This document shows, piece by piece, positions 46,088 to 59,175 of a DNA stretch of 64,000 nucleotides. Position numbers and translations under genes: made by a program. The notes under the pieces were generated by a model. The model was not told where the DNA came from. It saw only the letters and a program-made list of their open reading frames with translations, and ran no database searches. The stretch is from assembly GCF_009389715.1 (NCBI RefSeq), contig NC_052393.1:930001-994000 (forward strand), given 5' to 3'. Position 1 is the first letter of the stretch, and every line of letters begins with the position of its first letter. Source of the DNA: Phoenix dactylifera. Its lineage: Eukaryota; Streptophyta; Magnoliopsida; Arecales; Arecaceae.

Positions 46088-49000
46088 ATGGCGACGATGA
46101 TCCCAAACGCCTTCCGGTGCCCCAGTTCTAACCCCGCCCGGCGGTGGAGCTTCTTCTCCGATGGCTCGGTTCCGGTCGCTCCGCTCGCCTCCTCGGTGAG
46201 GTAAATCCTTCGAAATTTCTCTCTGACATCCTCGCCGCCATATTCGTCCCTTTTTTTTGACGCACCCAATGGAATTCGCGGTTCTCTACTAACCCAATGA
46301 TTATGATTCATATCCCAAACTATAGTCAAGAAACTGAAAAATCTTATAATTTCAATACAGATGATGTGCTTGATGTTTGTGGATTTCTGGATTGATATAT
46401 TCCTGTGTTTCCACATATCCATTCTCATATGCGTCTGGATACCGGCAAATGTGTGCGAGTGAACCCCAGTTGCGGGAGGTGGCCTTTTTCCGTTGTTTGG
46501 ATTGCTGTAACTTGGCCAAAATCCTGCAAATCAAACTGCATTTTGGGGCTCTTGTGCAGTAGTTTATCTTATCAAATAGGCCGTGAGACAAACAAAAAGG
46601 CTTTAGAGGTCTCTATCTTCATGATAGGTTCATGTCCTAACAAGGGTAGTGGTTGGTGGAGACATAATTAATATTACTTCAGTAGTACAACCAGACACAG
46701 TTACAATTTTCATTTACAAGAAAACAAACATAAGATTTTATTTTATTGCGACTCCAAATGCTATCATTGCAATCAATGTAAGTTCTTGAATAAAAATTAG
46801 ATGGTTGTGATTGAAGATATAAATTAAAACGCCCTTTGCTTTTTTTTTTTTTATGTTTGGTTTTTCTGTTTAGCTAAGCCAAAAATCTTTTTCTTGATTT
46901 TTATTGACATGTTCAATTATATTTTTTGAATTTTTGGTATTTTGTTTGCCTGTAATCACCTTCTAAATTTCGTATAAAAAAAAAGATGTGTGGAATTTGT
47001 CTGATGTCTTCAGTCATCTATTGGACAAGGTCCATGCCTCTCCGCTCGCACATTATTGCTAGAAGTGAAAGGTTTTGATTACGTTGGAAGAGGAATTTGA
47101 CTTACCACATACTCCTTTTCAGTATTCTCAATTTCACCCTCTCTTCTGGTTTCCAGTGCTAGATTTTGTTGTTTTGGTGCTTGGGTTGTGGTTTTATTGG
47201 ATAGCTTTTTATTTTTATTGGATAGCTTTTACTTGGTTTTTATTCTGATAGGTTCTCTAGGATACCCATGAGGCACTATCGGATGGTCTGCACAGCTACG
47301 TCTGCTGCGGGGAGCCCGCATGCAAATAGTGATGAAAACCCGTATGAGGTAATAAATATGTACTTTGAGTTTATCATATCAGCATCTGATATTACTGGAA
47401 GATTGTTTTAATTATCTATAGTATCATTGTTTTGGTTACTAGGTTATTGGTGTGAGTCCGATAGAAGGATTTGATACGATGAAGGCAGCCTACACAAGAA
47501 GGCGTAAGGATGCAGAGAGGAGGGGGGATGAAGCATATGTGGCAAAAGTAGGTTAAGAAGGGATTCCTTGACTTGCATTGTAGTCACAATTAGTTTTAAG
47601 GACATTGATTTCCATCTTATTTCTTTGAATTTTCTTTATATCTATCACCCATTTCCCCATGGTAATGAATAAGTTTACATATATGGGACATTTACTTTGA
47701 ATACTTAATTGAATATTGTGTTTTTCCAGCTAGAGAGGGCATATGATAAGATCATGATGTCGCAGTTGCAAAATCGGAAGAAGGGCCTTGCATTTGGATC
47801 ATTTAAGGTCAAGCTCCATGCTTTTCCTTCTCATCTTCTGATCTTTCTCTTGCGGTGGCAGATAAAGACAACTATATGTTATTTGAGCCTATGATTGGCT
47901 GGCAATGATGGCTACATGCATGATTTTCTGATTTGTCTGGAGCTAAGCAGTGGGAAATAATTCAAGGGGTTTGCAACTCTGCTATTTCTTTTACAGCAGT
48001 TTGATATTAATGCCATGGAAGAATTTTCTATTGTCATCACCTTCTCTACATTTGGTCCTTGATCCTTCTTCCATAGCATTAAAGCTTTTTGAACATTTGT
48101 TTGGCAGTTAGAGGATAGGCTTGCGATTAGCTAATGGAACTAAGTAAATTTCACCATATCGACCACTTCATAGGAAAGCAACATCCATCATCATCTCATC
48201 CAATAATGCAGTAACATTGAGTTTTCATAAAACACAGTAATAACCAGTACAATTATCTGTATTGTGTCTCTCATGGCAAAATCATGAGCCCTTTGATGGT
48301 TATGGATGTGTAAGTAATTTTGAAAGATATTTTATAGCTAGATCTTTTCGAGTCTCATGTTTAGTTGGAATATCCAAGGATTAAAGCATGGCTCTTAACT
48401 CTTTGAGCTGTTGATCCATCGTATTGGCATATATATTTTCCGTTATGACATATGACGTCATCTTGATCTCTCATGGTGGTTTAGTGGCCCTGTATGTTTT
48501 CCTGCTTCTAAAGTGCATGCAATAATTCAATAAAGAAGAGTAACAAATTCTGCAGTAGGCGTACTATCATACCACATTTCATGTCTGGATGATGTAGCAT
48601 TGCAAAGTCCAACACTAAGTTCCACTTTTCTTGCCCTCTTTCATGATTTCTTGTTTTCTGATGCTAGTGATTGTATGTACTCCTATCTCTTGTAATCCTT
48701 CATCTATATCGAAAGAAAAAAGATGGAGCAGGAAGGTAGTTTAAACCAATGCTCAAATTGAATAGCTAAGCAACTGAAAAGCAAATTCGGCAGATTAATA
48801 TAAGCCATACTGTAAGAGCAGTTAGATATCAACACTAAGTTCTAACAATTTAACACAAAATTCCAAAGAAAGTGATAGTGTAAGTGTAAAATTTCAAACT
48901 AATTAAGAACAGGAGGAATAGCTAGATTAATGGCCAAAGGGATAAAGGAGTTGCTCCTATTTTTGTGGATAAGAATGAGGTGCCAAACTTAAATTCTTTA

Positions 49001-52000
49001 TGGCTCCAAATAGAAATGCACCACTGAGAAATTTTGGAGTCACAATAAGGAATTCTCATGTATAAATTCTTTTGCACAATTTAATTTAAAATGTTTACAA
49101 TGTGCAACTACATGCATTTGTGCAACATATGCCCAACCTAAATACAGACTACTTTAGCTATTAAATGTAGGTTGCTTTAAAGCCGTTTAATCATAAACAT
49201 TAACTCCTATTAAACCTCACAATTTAGAACATTCAAATATGATTGAATTTTGTGTGGCATGTAGTTCTAGTCAGTTATACTACTATCTATAGCGTTGATA
49301 CCACTAGGACTGGCATCACTTTGGAGATCTTCTCTCTAACTATCATGCCCGGAGAATGTTAGTGCAAAACACCCTACTATGTCCGCTGCTACGCAGACTG
49401 GTGTCTGTATTAAGACAGACAAAAATAGACCTTTTTGCTGTTGTTCCAGTAGCTCATTTAGAAACATGTTGGTTCATGTAGACTTTCTATTGATGTCTTT
49501 TTGACCATTCATAATTTCCTCATGGCCTCATGGGTTTGATCTTTGATGTTTTCATTAGCCACGGGATGCCGTTAAAATATCGTGTTTGAAGGAAAATAAT
49601 TCTTTGCAGTTTGTACTTCTTTGTAGGTCATTTTGATGTAAAATGAATGCTTGGTTCGTAGCATATATTGGGAATCTTGTTATGCATTATGGTAATCTTA
49701 GTTGACCATGCTGTTCTGTTCTTGAAATCATCTATATGTGTGTGTGTGTGTGTGTATGCATATATCACACCATTGTCTTGGTGTTTCTTTTAGATTTTCA
49801 TTAACCAAATCGATTTTTTCTTTTAAACTCTTTCTTGGTGGATGTAAATTTATATAAGTTATTGTTAAGAGATGTATGATACCCTGTATTCAGAAATTCC
49901 CTTTTCAACTTTTGATTTTTTTTCTTTTGCGATTGTTAATAAATTGACAGGGTTACGGCAATTGCATTAATTGCTTATGTTTACAATTTCCCCTGCATAT
50001 ATATATATATATTTTAAAGCAATCTATCATGCAGGTGTCCAAGGATATTAAGTATGCTGATAAGCAACCTATCGTCCCATGGGGACCTAGGTATTCTCTT
50101 CTTTATGTATAACATTAGGAAAATTTCTTATTTACTCATTCTGAGTGTTAAAGAGGTAGATAAGTTACTTAAACGCTATGGTCTCATTCTGATTTATTCA
50201 TCTATGTCCACTCTACACTGATGATATTTGCTGCAAAATGAACTAATCTATACATTATAATCAGTTGCAATTCATTGGTTGAGCTGCTAAGTTGTAAATA
50301 TGATTGGTTACTGCAGATCTTGACGATTCGTTCTTTTGTAGAAGTTCTGCTCATAATTTTTTTGTTTGTAATGTAGATTATTCTACAGAGAGAGATATGG
50401 AGCAGATAGATTTGGCCTTTCTTTTCCTTCCAGAGAACTTGCTCAAACATTCCCCATAATTAATTCCATATAAGCAAACATTTCTTTGGAATCCTGGCTA
50501 TTATTCTTTCAGAATCCTAAATCTCTTGATTTCAGCTTGTATCTTGCGCGCTGGGTTAATAAACCAATTCACATGCTGCAGCTCATACTGCTCCACAAAG
50601 AATGCCTATGGTTAAAAAGGTGAACAGGGAACTAATCATACGATAACTCTAATAATCCAAACGCTGAGTCAATTGATATTTGTAATAATTTCAAAATGAC
50701 ATTATTACGCTTCTTTTTTTATTCAACTATTTAATCTCACCAAAAAAATGATCTAATTAAGAAATTATTTCGTTTACAAAAAAATTGATGTTGTTTCGAA
50801 ATGTAATGACTAGAAGAGTGATTGATAATAACAATCCACATAAAGAGTTAAACATGAGAGGCATTTTGTTGATGCGAGATACAATCATGACAATCATGAT
50901 TAGAATTAAGAGTTAAGGAAGTTATTACCTTATTCAATAAGAAGTTGCAAATAATATGTTTTAGGTAGTGCATCTTTTTCAGCCTATGGAATGACAATCT
51001 CAAATGCTAGCTTTATATCTGGAGGATCTGAAAATTGCTCTGTCATTCCTTTGTGCAACCAAATAATTGAAGTTTTGGCACAAAGATAAGCTGATTTAAA
51101 AACTGAGTAACGGGCATTTTCTTTTAGTCAATGTTCTTCGCTATAAATCTGGCTATTGCATGGTGATCATTTTATTCAATTTATAATGGGTTAAATTGAT
51201 TAAAGATTTCAAGTTTTAAAACTGTGATGTCTTTGTCTAGATTTGCGATGCACACATAATATTTCTTGAATCCTAGCAGTTTAAAGTTATTCACATGTAA
51301 TATATCTTGAAATAAAGTTACTATTTTTTCTCTCTCTAAAAGCTAAAACTAATGTTTTTGATGATTGCCAAAACAAAGAAATCTTCATAACAAAAAAAAA
51401 GAAAAAAAATCTATACATATGTGAAATGGAACACTTAATAAAGTTGTTTGAGTATGCTAAAAAGCTGAATTGCTTGTTAGGTTTAGAAAATTACCTTTCT
51501 CTTATTTCATTGGATCACAAGAGTTCTATTGTCATTGTCATCATTATTGATATTATTTCAATCGACGGTTTGCTAATGGATTTGTTATTTGGCTACTTGT
51601 GTACATCCTTCCCTTACAAATCAGCATTCTGGGCATTAAGGCAGTCACATGATAAACATAATATCCATGAAGACGTTGAGCTTGATGTGTGAAATAAAGT
51701 ATGAACATAGAATCAAGTTACATTCAGAGAGCCCTCCGTGGAAATGAAGTAGTGGAGAACCAAAGAAGATATTCTAGTTTTGTTACTACTGAAGATAAAG
51801 ATGGTACTTGGGACCTGTCTATTCGGTTTGAGCGGTCTGGGAGGAGAAAGCTGGATGTCTAGAAATGGCAGAAAAAGATTTAAGGATCCTCTTCATGTTG
51901 CAACTATGTTTTCGATAGAAATAGTTGACTACAAAGTACAAACTATTCTTAAAGCTAGGTAAAATGGTTTGGATGAAACCGATGAGTTTACAATTATCGT

Positions 52001-52353
52001 AGTTACAGTCTTACTGTAGGTTCTTCTACATCCTATCTTTCTATATCATAAACTACTATCAAGCGGGCACGTGCAATGCTCATTGGAGGGAAAAGAGAAG
52101 AGAATGTGATAAAGTTCAATATGTTCCAATCTATATGGGAGTTGAATTATAGGAAGAGATGGAGTCCAATCTGTTTCAGAGTTTTATGGAAGGGGACGAT
52201 TTGGTTGGAAAACAAGGGGAAAAAGCATATGCGAGCAAGAAGGTTAGTGGATCATTAATGTAATTTTTAGGATAGGTAGGAGGGGTATTTTTGCTATAAA
52301 ATTGACAGTCGGAATCAAGAAAGAATATTTCCTGATTTCAAAACTGTCATTTA

Positions 52354-52384
<31 letters not shown>

Positions 52385-55300
52385 ATATGTATATATGTAT
52401 ATATGTATATATGTATATGTATAAATGTATATAGTATGTTCAAGCATAGGAAAAGTTTCATGAACGAGTCAACTTTACACTTCATATTGGTGATCACATC
52501 TTTCTCTTTAATGCTCTCTCAGCAGAAAGAAACTTTTTCATTTTTCTCTCGCTCTATGTCTCCCCTCTTTTTTATTTCTTTGATAACTTAAAGAATCGGA
52601 TAGTTTATTTTCTCCTTATGATCATCCACAGAACAATGAAACCTAGCAACAGGGCTAAGAGTTGTTGTATCTTATAATCACAAATACTAACCAAATATGT
52701 ATATGTTCACATATGTCTGTGTATATACTAGCAACTGGGCACATGCAATGCACATTGGATGGCAGAGAGAAGAGAAAGCGATAGACTCCAGTATATTAGG
52801 GGTCCAGTCTGTTTTTGAGCGATTTGATTGGAAAAGGAGAGAGACCGCTTGTCATGGGTGAGAAAGTTAGAGAGATAAGTAACGTATTTTTGTAATATAA
52901 ACAATAGGGATTTTCTTGCAATAAATAGTAGATGGAATCAAGAAGGAATGTTCTCTTATTCCAAAACTGCCATATTTATATATAATATAGATTAATATAA
53001 TGTGATTCTCTTCTTCCAAAGAAATTGCAAGGAATAATTTAATCTATTATGATTACTAATTCTTATACGCAGTGGCATTCTCGCAATCTGAAAAATTCAT
53101 GTTCTGGGTACTTTCTGTGTTGTTATTAGTGGTCTGTTGTACTCCTACATACTTATGCTTTTAGTTTTATTAGTTCTCCTAAGAAAATTGAAGTTGCCCC
53201 TTTTTATGACCGAACATTTTCATATATATTATATATATGATCGGCATCATTGGTTTGCAGGTATTCCAGGTCTAATGTAAAAGACATGCGCATAAATATG
53301 GCAATATCTGCAGTATTTGTAAGATTTTCTGAATTTGTTAAAATAGGATTTTCTAGTTATATTTTCTAGTTATATACTGGTGTAATGTTTTTTTCTGGAT
53401 AAGATTGATAGTTGTATAATAATTGAATGTTATTGTTCATGGGCTTTTCACTGATGTTTTTACTCATAAAGATGAGGGGTCAGCGTTATTACCATTTCAT
53501 TTCATCATTGGCCTGTGCCAGATCAATACCAGCACCGGTTGCATGATACATTTCGTGCCAGCAGAAAATACATAAATATGAATTTTTGAATGGTCAATTT
53601 TGCAAGATTTGCAGATAGTCGACCTGTTTGAAGATCTGATATGAAATTAAAATATCAAAATAACAGCATAATATAAATTATAACACACTTCTATATAATA
53701 ACTTTAATATATTTTGTACAAGTAATGTGAATCCTTTTCTTTCTTTTTGGCAATCTAAATTTCCTTCTCACCATGGCCGATTTTCCATTTTGCATCATAA
53801 TCAAATTTCAACAGTTGCATCAGTCATGCTAGCAATTGAAAAAAATGATGCCGGAATCTGCAGTCAGATGAAGAAAACTACTATGTTTTGCAGTGGAAAA
53901 TATGTTTATGATTTTATATCATATCTTCATCATATCCTTTTATTGCCATTTGTTCCATCATGCCTTCAAAACACTGATATGGATGTACATAGACAGCTTT
54001 TTGGAACTATGTAGTTACAATTATTCAGCATCATTGGGCATAGGCTGCTTTGTAGTACCATTGAGTTTATTTTACTGGGCATTGCTTTTGTACAACTGCC
54101 AGAGAAAAGAGCACTCTTTTCTCAATTTTGTCATTATCAGTGGATAATCAAATAATTTCATGCAATTACTTGTTCGCACATCTCTGTTTTTGGTACACTT
54201 TCTTCTCTTTTTGAAACCTATATCTACCAGTGCTGCCTGTAGAAATCTGACTTACTGGGTTATATTTTACCCTGCAACTCCATTGAATCTGGTTCTTTTT
54301 GGTTCTAATATAATAAGTTTAACGTGTTCTTGGGAAGCTTAGTGGTGGGCATCGTGTCATTTTCTTTAGCTTCAACCATGGACCAGCTACCAGTTCTTCA
54401 TTCACTGCATGTCAATTGCTATTGTGATCATGTTTATCTTCAGTGATACAGTTTAATGTTGCTTTGTTTTTAACTTTTGTGTATTAAAGTGAATTTGCAG
54501 TATAAATTGTTTTACTTCTTTCACATTATGGGATTAGGACTTCATCTTTTACCTTGAAATTCAACTGGCACTTTATCAATAATTCATCTAATGGTCTGCA
54601 GATGAGGACATTTATAAATATAACTTCATGGGAATGACCAAGCAGCTGTAGAGCTTAAAATATTTTTCATCTATAGGATAATGATTATAAGTTTCATATA
54701 TCTTTTTGTAATTGGTAGAGTATGTTTGTAGATCATTGTTTTAGTTTGATATAAGCAAAATATGGTACACATCTGTTAACTAACAATTTACTCATCTCTA
54801 TGCATTCTGCAGACAATTTGGATTTTTATCAAACGCAGTGCTGAATGGAAGCCTCTGCAATTTCTAGCTTTCATTTTTTTCTACCGAATATTTGAGAAAT
54901 TGAAATCTTTTGAGCCAGCAGTATCTCCAACTTTTACTGTGAGTAATACAAAACTAATAATGTAGGACCTGTTAGAGCTTTGATTTGTTTCTGATGAGTC
55001 ATGTATCAATAGACATTAGGTTGAGAATGTCCCTGTTAAGGACTTTTGGTTTTCTGTTATGAGCTGTTGATTGACACACATTAGACTGACAGTCACAAGA
55101 TTTAAGAATTTATCATATATGGATTACTGTCAAGTGGTTAAACAAATTTGCACCCCCTGATTTGCCAGTGTATGCAGTATAAGTTTATAAAACAACAGTT
55201 ATTTGTTGGTTAGTACTAAAAACTTTTTATTTTCTTTTTTATGCTTCATTTTTTGCTTAAAGAGTACCACCTATAATATAGAAAGTTTATGGTTATACAA

Positions 55301-57395
55301 TTAAGCTAGTTGCAATTGAGTTGACCAGAATAAGTGGCTCTGTTCTGCAGGAGGATGGTGAGGATGAAGGTAGGGCATTACGTATGGGAAAGCGACTACT
55401 TCGTTCTCTTTCACTGGTTTTTGGGTGTATTGCTGTTTCATCTTTGGTATGTGAATGACAAATACTTTAGGTGCTTGCTTTTTTTGTATATTGATGCTTA
55501 ATTACGTTCCAAGAAAACTAAATTCACAATTTCATTCTCACTGGTTTTCCTTTTTTTTTTTTAGTTTGGTTTTCATTCATTTTATTTGGTTTGATCCACT
55601 GATGGTGTTGCAGGGTTATACCGGACTACTCAACCTGATCGAGTTTCTAGGACATTACATTCCTGTCTTTCTTTACAATAACCAGGTAATTGCTTAAGGG
55701 CCTGTTTGGTATCACTATTGTCTGTGATTTAGGTTCTCTATGAATCTGCGAAATACCACATGAAGATTGATAAATTTTATTCTGTTATTTCTTTGCTTTT
55801 ATTCACTCTTTGAAAGCAATAAATTTTTGCCACCGAAAGAGCTAGACTTTACAAACAAATTTAGATAAACAAAGTGGTATTGTCTTACATGTTGTGCAGT
55901 CTAGTTGATTTTCTTCTTGGGTTTTTACAAAACAGAAACAGAAAACAAAAAGCAATATCAAACAGGGCCTAGATATTTCTTTATAATATATGCTCATATA
56001 GTTTTACCAGATCAAATATGCATGATATATACAAGCTACGAGGATTAGGACTATCCATGGATTGGATCAGATCAAGCTCCAAACTCAGACAAGAATATGA
56101 TATGATATGCAGGATGCTAACTACTTAATCATCATAACTGGACGGATAGACATTGCACATGTGCATGCACACACCACTTATGCAGATGCGAACATTTTTA
56201 GAAAAGGGATGAATGGATTAGTGCATGGAATTCTAGAGGGGTAAAAGAATTGATGATTTCGATAGTAAGGAGTGGTAGAGGGAAAGTGATGGATTGGACT
56301 TGAGAATATGAAGATAATGGGAGGTTTTATCATTTTAAGTTTTCCATATCTTATGATACAACAATAACAAGTTTATGCCTAAGCAAGATAATTATTTGTG
56401 TCTTCCAATATTGGATAATATGTGTATCCATTGATTATTTGTCCTAAAAATGGATGAAAGGATGGCAAGTAGAGATCCCAAGGTAATACTAGGAGAGGCT
56501 TAACCACAGAACTTCTTGTCTTGCAGAAATGCATGTGTTCACTAGCATCCGGAAGCGAAGAATATTTAATGTAAGAGACAAAAGTAAGGTGGCAAAATTC
56601 TCATGGGAAGTTATACCTTCTGAAAGGTGAATTTTTGTGAAAGGGATGTGAAACCTGCAAATTCTTAGTAGGTAAAAATTGATAGTTGGACTAGATGGTA
56701 GTAACTGCATTGTCGAAGGCTCAAGGCACCATGGACTCTTGGAGCCTAGGCACAAGGCGCAATGCAAGGTGGGTGCCTGGATGAAGTGAGGCACAAAAAT
56801 ATTAACATACATATATAATAACAAATAAATGAATCCAGACACCTTAAATAATGAATTATCAATTTATAAACATAAATACAAATAGAAGAAGCAAAGACAT
56901 GGCATGTAAAATATCGAAAAGTCAAATATAATAAGATAATAAGCTACTATGAAATAACTATTATGGTACCACTACCCAAGTATGAACTATCGTACTACAT
57001 AAAGATATTAAACCACAAGCTAGTGTTCAGAGATGAAAGGTGAATTCTCCAAGCTTAAAGTCAAAACATGAAAGCAAGCATATAAATTCAGTTGTCCAGA
57101 ATACAACTAAAAGGAGACCAAGGTATCTATCATGAAATCTGATCGGAGACTCTAAGTCATCATAGAAGTCCTATGCCCTAATGATCGTTATCATGATTAT
57201 TATCAAGTGTAATCATATACATCTTATATGATCATTAATATGCAGGACATTATGCTTAATTCCGCTATATTCATGTGCATTTAGTGCTCATATAACTAAA
57301 CTGCCCTCATGGTGTTTTGTTTGGTTCAACAGGAGCTGCTTGTTACGACGGCAACATCCATCTTGCTCTACACCATGGCATCATATTACCGATGA
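46088..57395 (+). CDS. CPP1-like (DUF3353) chloroplast J-like membrane protein, 10 exons, 287 aa
   Basis: Exons: 46,088-46,200; 47,252-47,348; 47,443-47,547; 47,730-47,807; 50,035-50,090; 53,261-53,318; 54,813-54,938; 55,351-55,446; 55,614-55,685; 57,333-57,395. All borders are GT..AG and phases match throughout. The product has a Ser/Arg-rich N-terminus like a transit peptide, then a J-like domain from NPYEVIGVSPIEGFD through AERRGDEAYVAKLERAYDK without an HPD motif, then NRKKGLAFGSFKV, KYADKQPIVPWGPR, and about three to four TM segments in residues 158-285 (MAISAVFTIWIF, LQFLAFIFFY, LVFGCIAVSSL, LLVTTATSILLY). The family includes Arabidopsis CPP1, a chaperone-like protein acting on protochlorophyllide oxidoreductase. 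Which paralogue this is cannot be settled here. Exon 2 has two in-frame acceptors 9 bp apart (47,251 and 47,260). Confidence 0.92.
47808..50034 (+). other. CPP1-like intron 4 (2.2 kb)
   Basis: Non-coding. It has a (GT)n tract at about 49,738-49,755 and an (AT)n tract near 49,997-50,013 just before the acceptor TGCAG at 50,034. No nested gene is seen. Confidence 0.6.
52060..52990 (+). repeat. Two copies of a dispersed 0.3-kb repeat
   Basis: Both copies open with a word like 'gggcac.tgcaatgc.catt' and end with 'caaaactg.cat' running into TA repeats. They share 'gaatcaagaa.gaat' near the end. The opening word is frequent in plant genomes, probably as part of a small mobile element. I cannot name the family with certainty. 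Confidence 0.5.
52351..52435. repeat. TA / TATATG microsatellite
   Basis: (TA)n followed by about six units of TATATATG-like text. Confidence 0.9.
55697..55970. mobile_element. Small MITE in CPP1-like intron 9
   Basis: The left end AGGGCCTGTTTGGTAT (55,697) is mirrored by a right end ending at 55,970, whose reverse complement reads AGGCCCTGTTTGATAT. The length is about 274 bp with no ORF. It begins 11 bp after the splice donor at 55,686. It is hAT- or Harbinger-like; the target duplication is uncertain (TAA against TAG). Confidence 0.6.
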
Positions 57396-58700
57396 TAACT
57401 ATTTTCAGGTGTTCTGCAGGCGTTTAAAACCTAGACAGCATGTTGTCAAAATTTAGAGCTATTCTTAGTCACATGTCTGTTCTTATGTATAGAAAAAGGC
57501 ACCTTCACTAGGTGGCTGCCTGTTTTTGAGTATAGGGCGTACTCTTTTATGCTGCAGCATGGTTTGATCTCATTCAGGTGCAATTGTTTGGGCTTTCATT
57601 GCATGGAAATGTTGTGGTTGAGTGTTGAAGTGGCAATTTCTGTAGCTGGCGAACACTGCAGCACCAATCTTTTGATGACGGTGGTCAGTAATTCTTGTAT
57701 GCGTTAATGATCATAAAACCCCTTGCAGTAATCGTTCAAGGCTTCAACCTGCTGTTATCATGAAGCTATCATGGAAATTGCCTTTGTCGAGCTTCATGCT
57801 TCTTAGGAAGAGTTGAAAGAGAGTCCAGCATCAGCTAGAAAGCAACAAAATTTATTTATTGAATCTGTCATTCTGAAACCCCACAATAAACTAACATCAG
57901 AAATATTTTAAGCTTCTTGTCATTTGCTTCATGTCAGCCCTTGACTTCTTGTGAAATTATGGTGAGTCTTTACCTTGAATGATTAGAGGCGTTAGATCAA
58001 TCCATTCCTGATGCAGAGGAATGTAATGTCAGTCCTGTTGGACGATTAGGCTCGTCAGAAATATTGTTTTTGTAATGTTGGTTGTCTGCATCATTTTTAA
58101 ATCTAGGTAGAAGGTGAAACAGAATAGTTAAAATTTGATCTGAATATAACATGGGTGAAAGCCGTGTTGAAGGATTTAGAGAACTTGTGGCAGCGGTGGA
58201 GCAGCGGGGTTGTCCAAGATAGAAGTGAATTAAACCGGTTTGGTAATGCAAGAGTTACCTGGTTCTTTTGCAATGCTTGCTTATTCGGTCCTGAAGCAGC
58301 ATCTGACATGGAGAACGGAACGCTGGCTATTGAGGCATGGAGTGGAATCTAATGGCCTACGTGGAATTGCACGACTCCTGTATGTGATGGAGCCAGGAAC
58401 AGCCTCTTTCCACATTGGTGCATGCCATTGACGTCATGACGTGTATCGTTGGGGCGGTATTGCATGGACGATGCATACTTTGCTGTATCGTGTGTATGGA
58501 TCACACTTTCATGCACGTCGATCGTTCGCCTCGTGTCATGCCATTTGAGAGCCCGCTTGCAGAAGCTCCTGCATCCCGCGTGCATGGGATTTGCCCGCAA
58601 CCCTCGATGCATCAGACGTGTCGGGCGACCAAGCGCAGCTGCTCCAACATTCCCGCGAAAAAAGGAAGAACATTTTTATCCAGATAACAGGCTCCTCTTA
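57396..58700 (+). other. Intergenic region, CPP1-like 3' UTR then spacer
   Basis: 57,396 to about 57,960 is the probable 3' UTR. 58,140-58,680 is GC-richer with several overlapping short ORFs in different frames, none with recognisable domains. I see no supported gene. Confidence 0.4.
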
Positions 58701-58760
58701 TGTCCCTGAATTTATTGTTGTTTCATTGTTTCAATCATAGTAATTTCTTTTCCTTGTCTC

Positions 58761-58780
58761 GTATATATATATATATATAT
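58761..58780 (+). promoter_or_regulatory. TA repeat serving as possible TATA region of the PH-domain gene
   Basis: (TA)n lies 25-30 bp before a pyrimidine-rich stretch (58,782-58,797) that could hold the transcription start. A strong donor CTC|GTAAGTG at 58,899 suggests an intron in the 5' leader. The leader contains a 20-codon upstream frame starting ATG at 58,838. Confidence 0.4.
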
Positions 58781-59175
58781 TCCATCTCCCTTCTGTCTGC
58801 GATTGTGTCAGGGCGCAGAAACGGCTCCGTTTCGTTTATGAGGAGAAGCATCCGAACTCGAATGCGTACAGGAGGGACCTCCCGGATCCATAACTTCTCG
58901 TAAGTGCATCCGTTACTTGTTTCTTCTTGTTTTCTTCATGTGGAAATTTGGGGCCAAAGAGATGATGTCTCGCTCGGAATTCGGAATCGTTAGGTTCGGA
59001 TCTGATCGTCATCGAAGAATTGATGATAGGCCTTGGCATAGAGGAGGCGCGTCGTCATCATCATCATTGTTGTTGTGATCATCGTCATCATCAATGGAGA
59101 CGGGGCTGCCGGACTCTTTGGCCGCTTGCCTGATGCTTTTCCGGTGGGCCCCACCCAAGAGCTCTCTCAGATGGA

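Larger units (their letters stand above)
50091..53260 (+). other. CPP1-like intron 5 (3.2 kb) with repeats
   Basis: This intron holds two related segments (52,060-52,370 and 52,728-52,990) and a long TA-rich microsatellite. Short ORFs (e.g. 51,426-51,692) have no family features and are not called. Confidence 0.6.

Noticed and set aside
45919-46428. A 169-codon minus-strand frame opposite CPP1-like exon 1
   Set aside because: It overlaps a firmly supported exon on the + strand and shows no family features; its match in the inverted relic is explained by the duplication.
52244-52591. Frames rich in Tyr and Ile near the TA microsatellite
   Set aside because: Translation of a simple TA/TATATG repeat.
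58240-58709. Cluster of overlapping short frames in GC-richer DNA
   Set aside because: Several frames on both strands compete, none has a domain, and no splice structure supports a gene.
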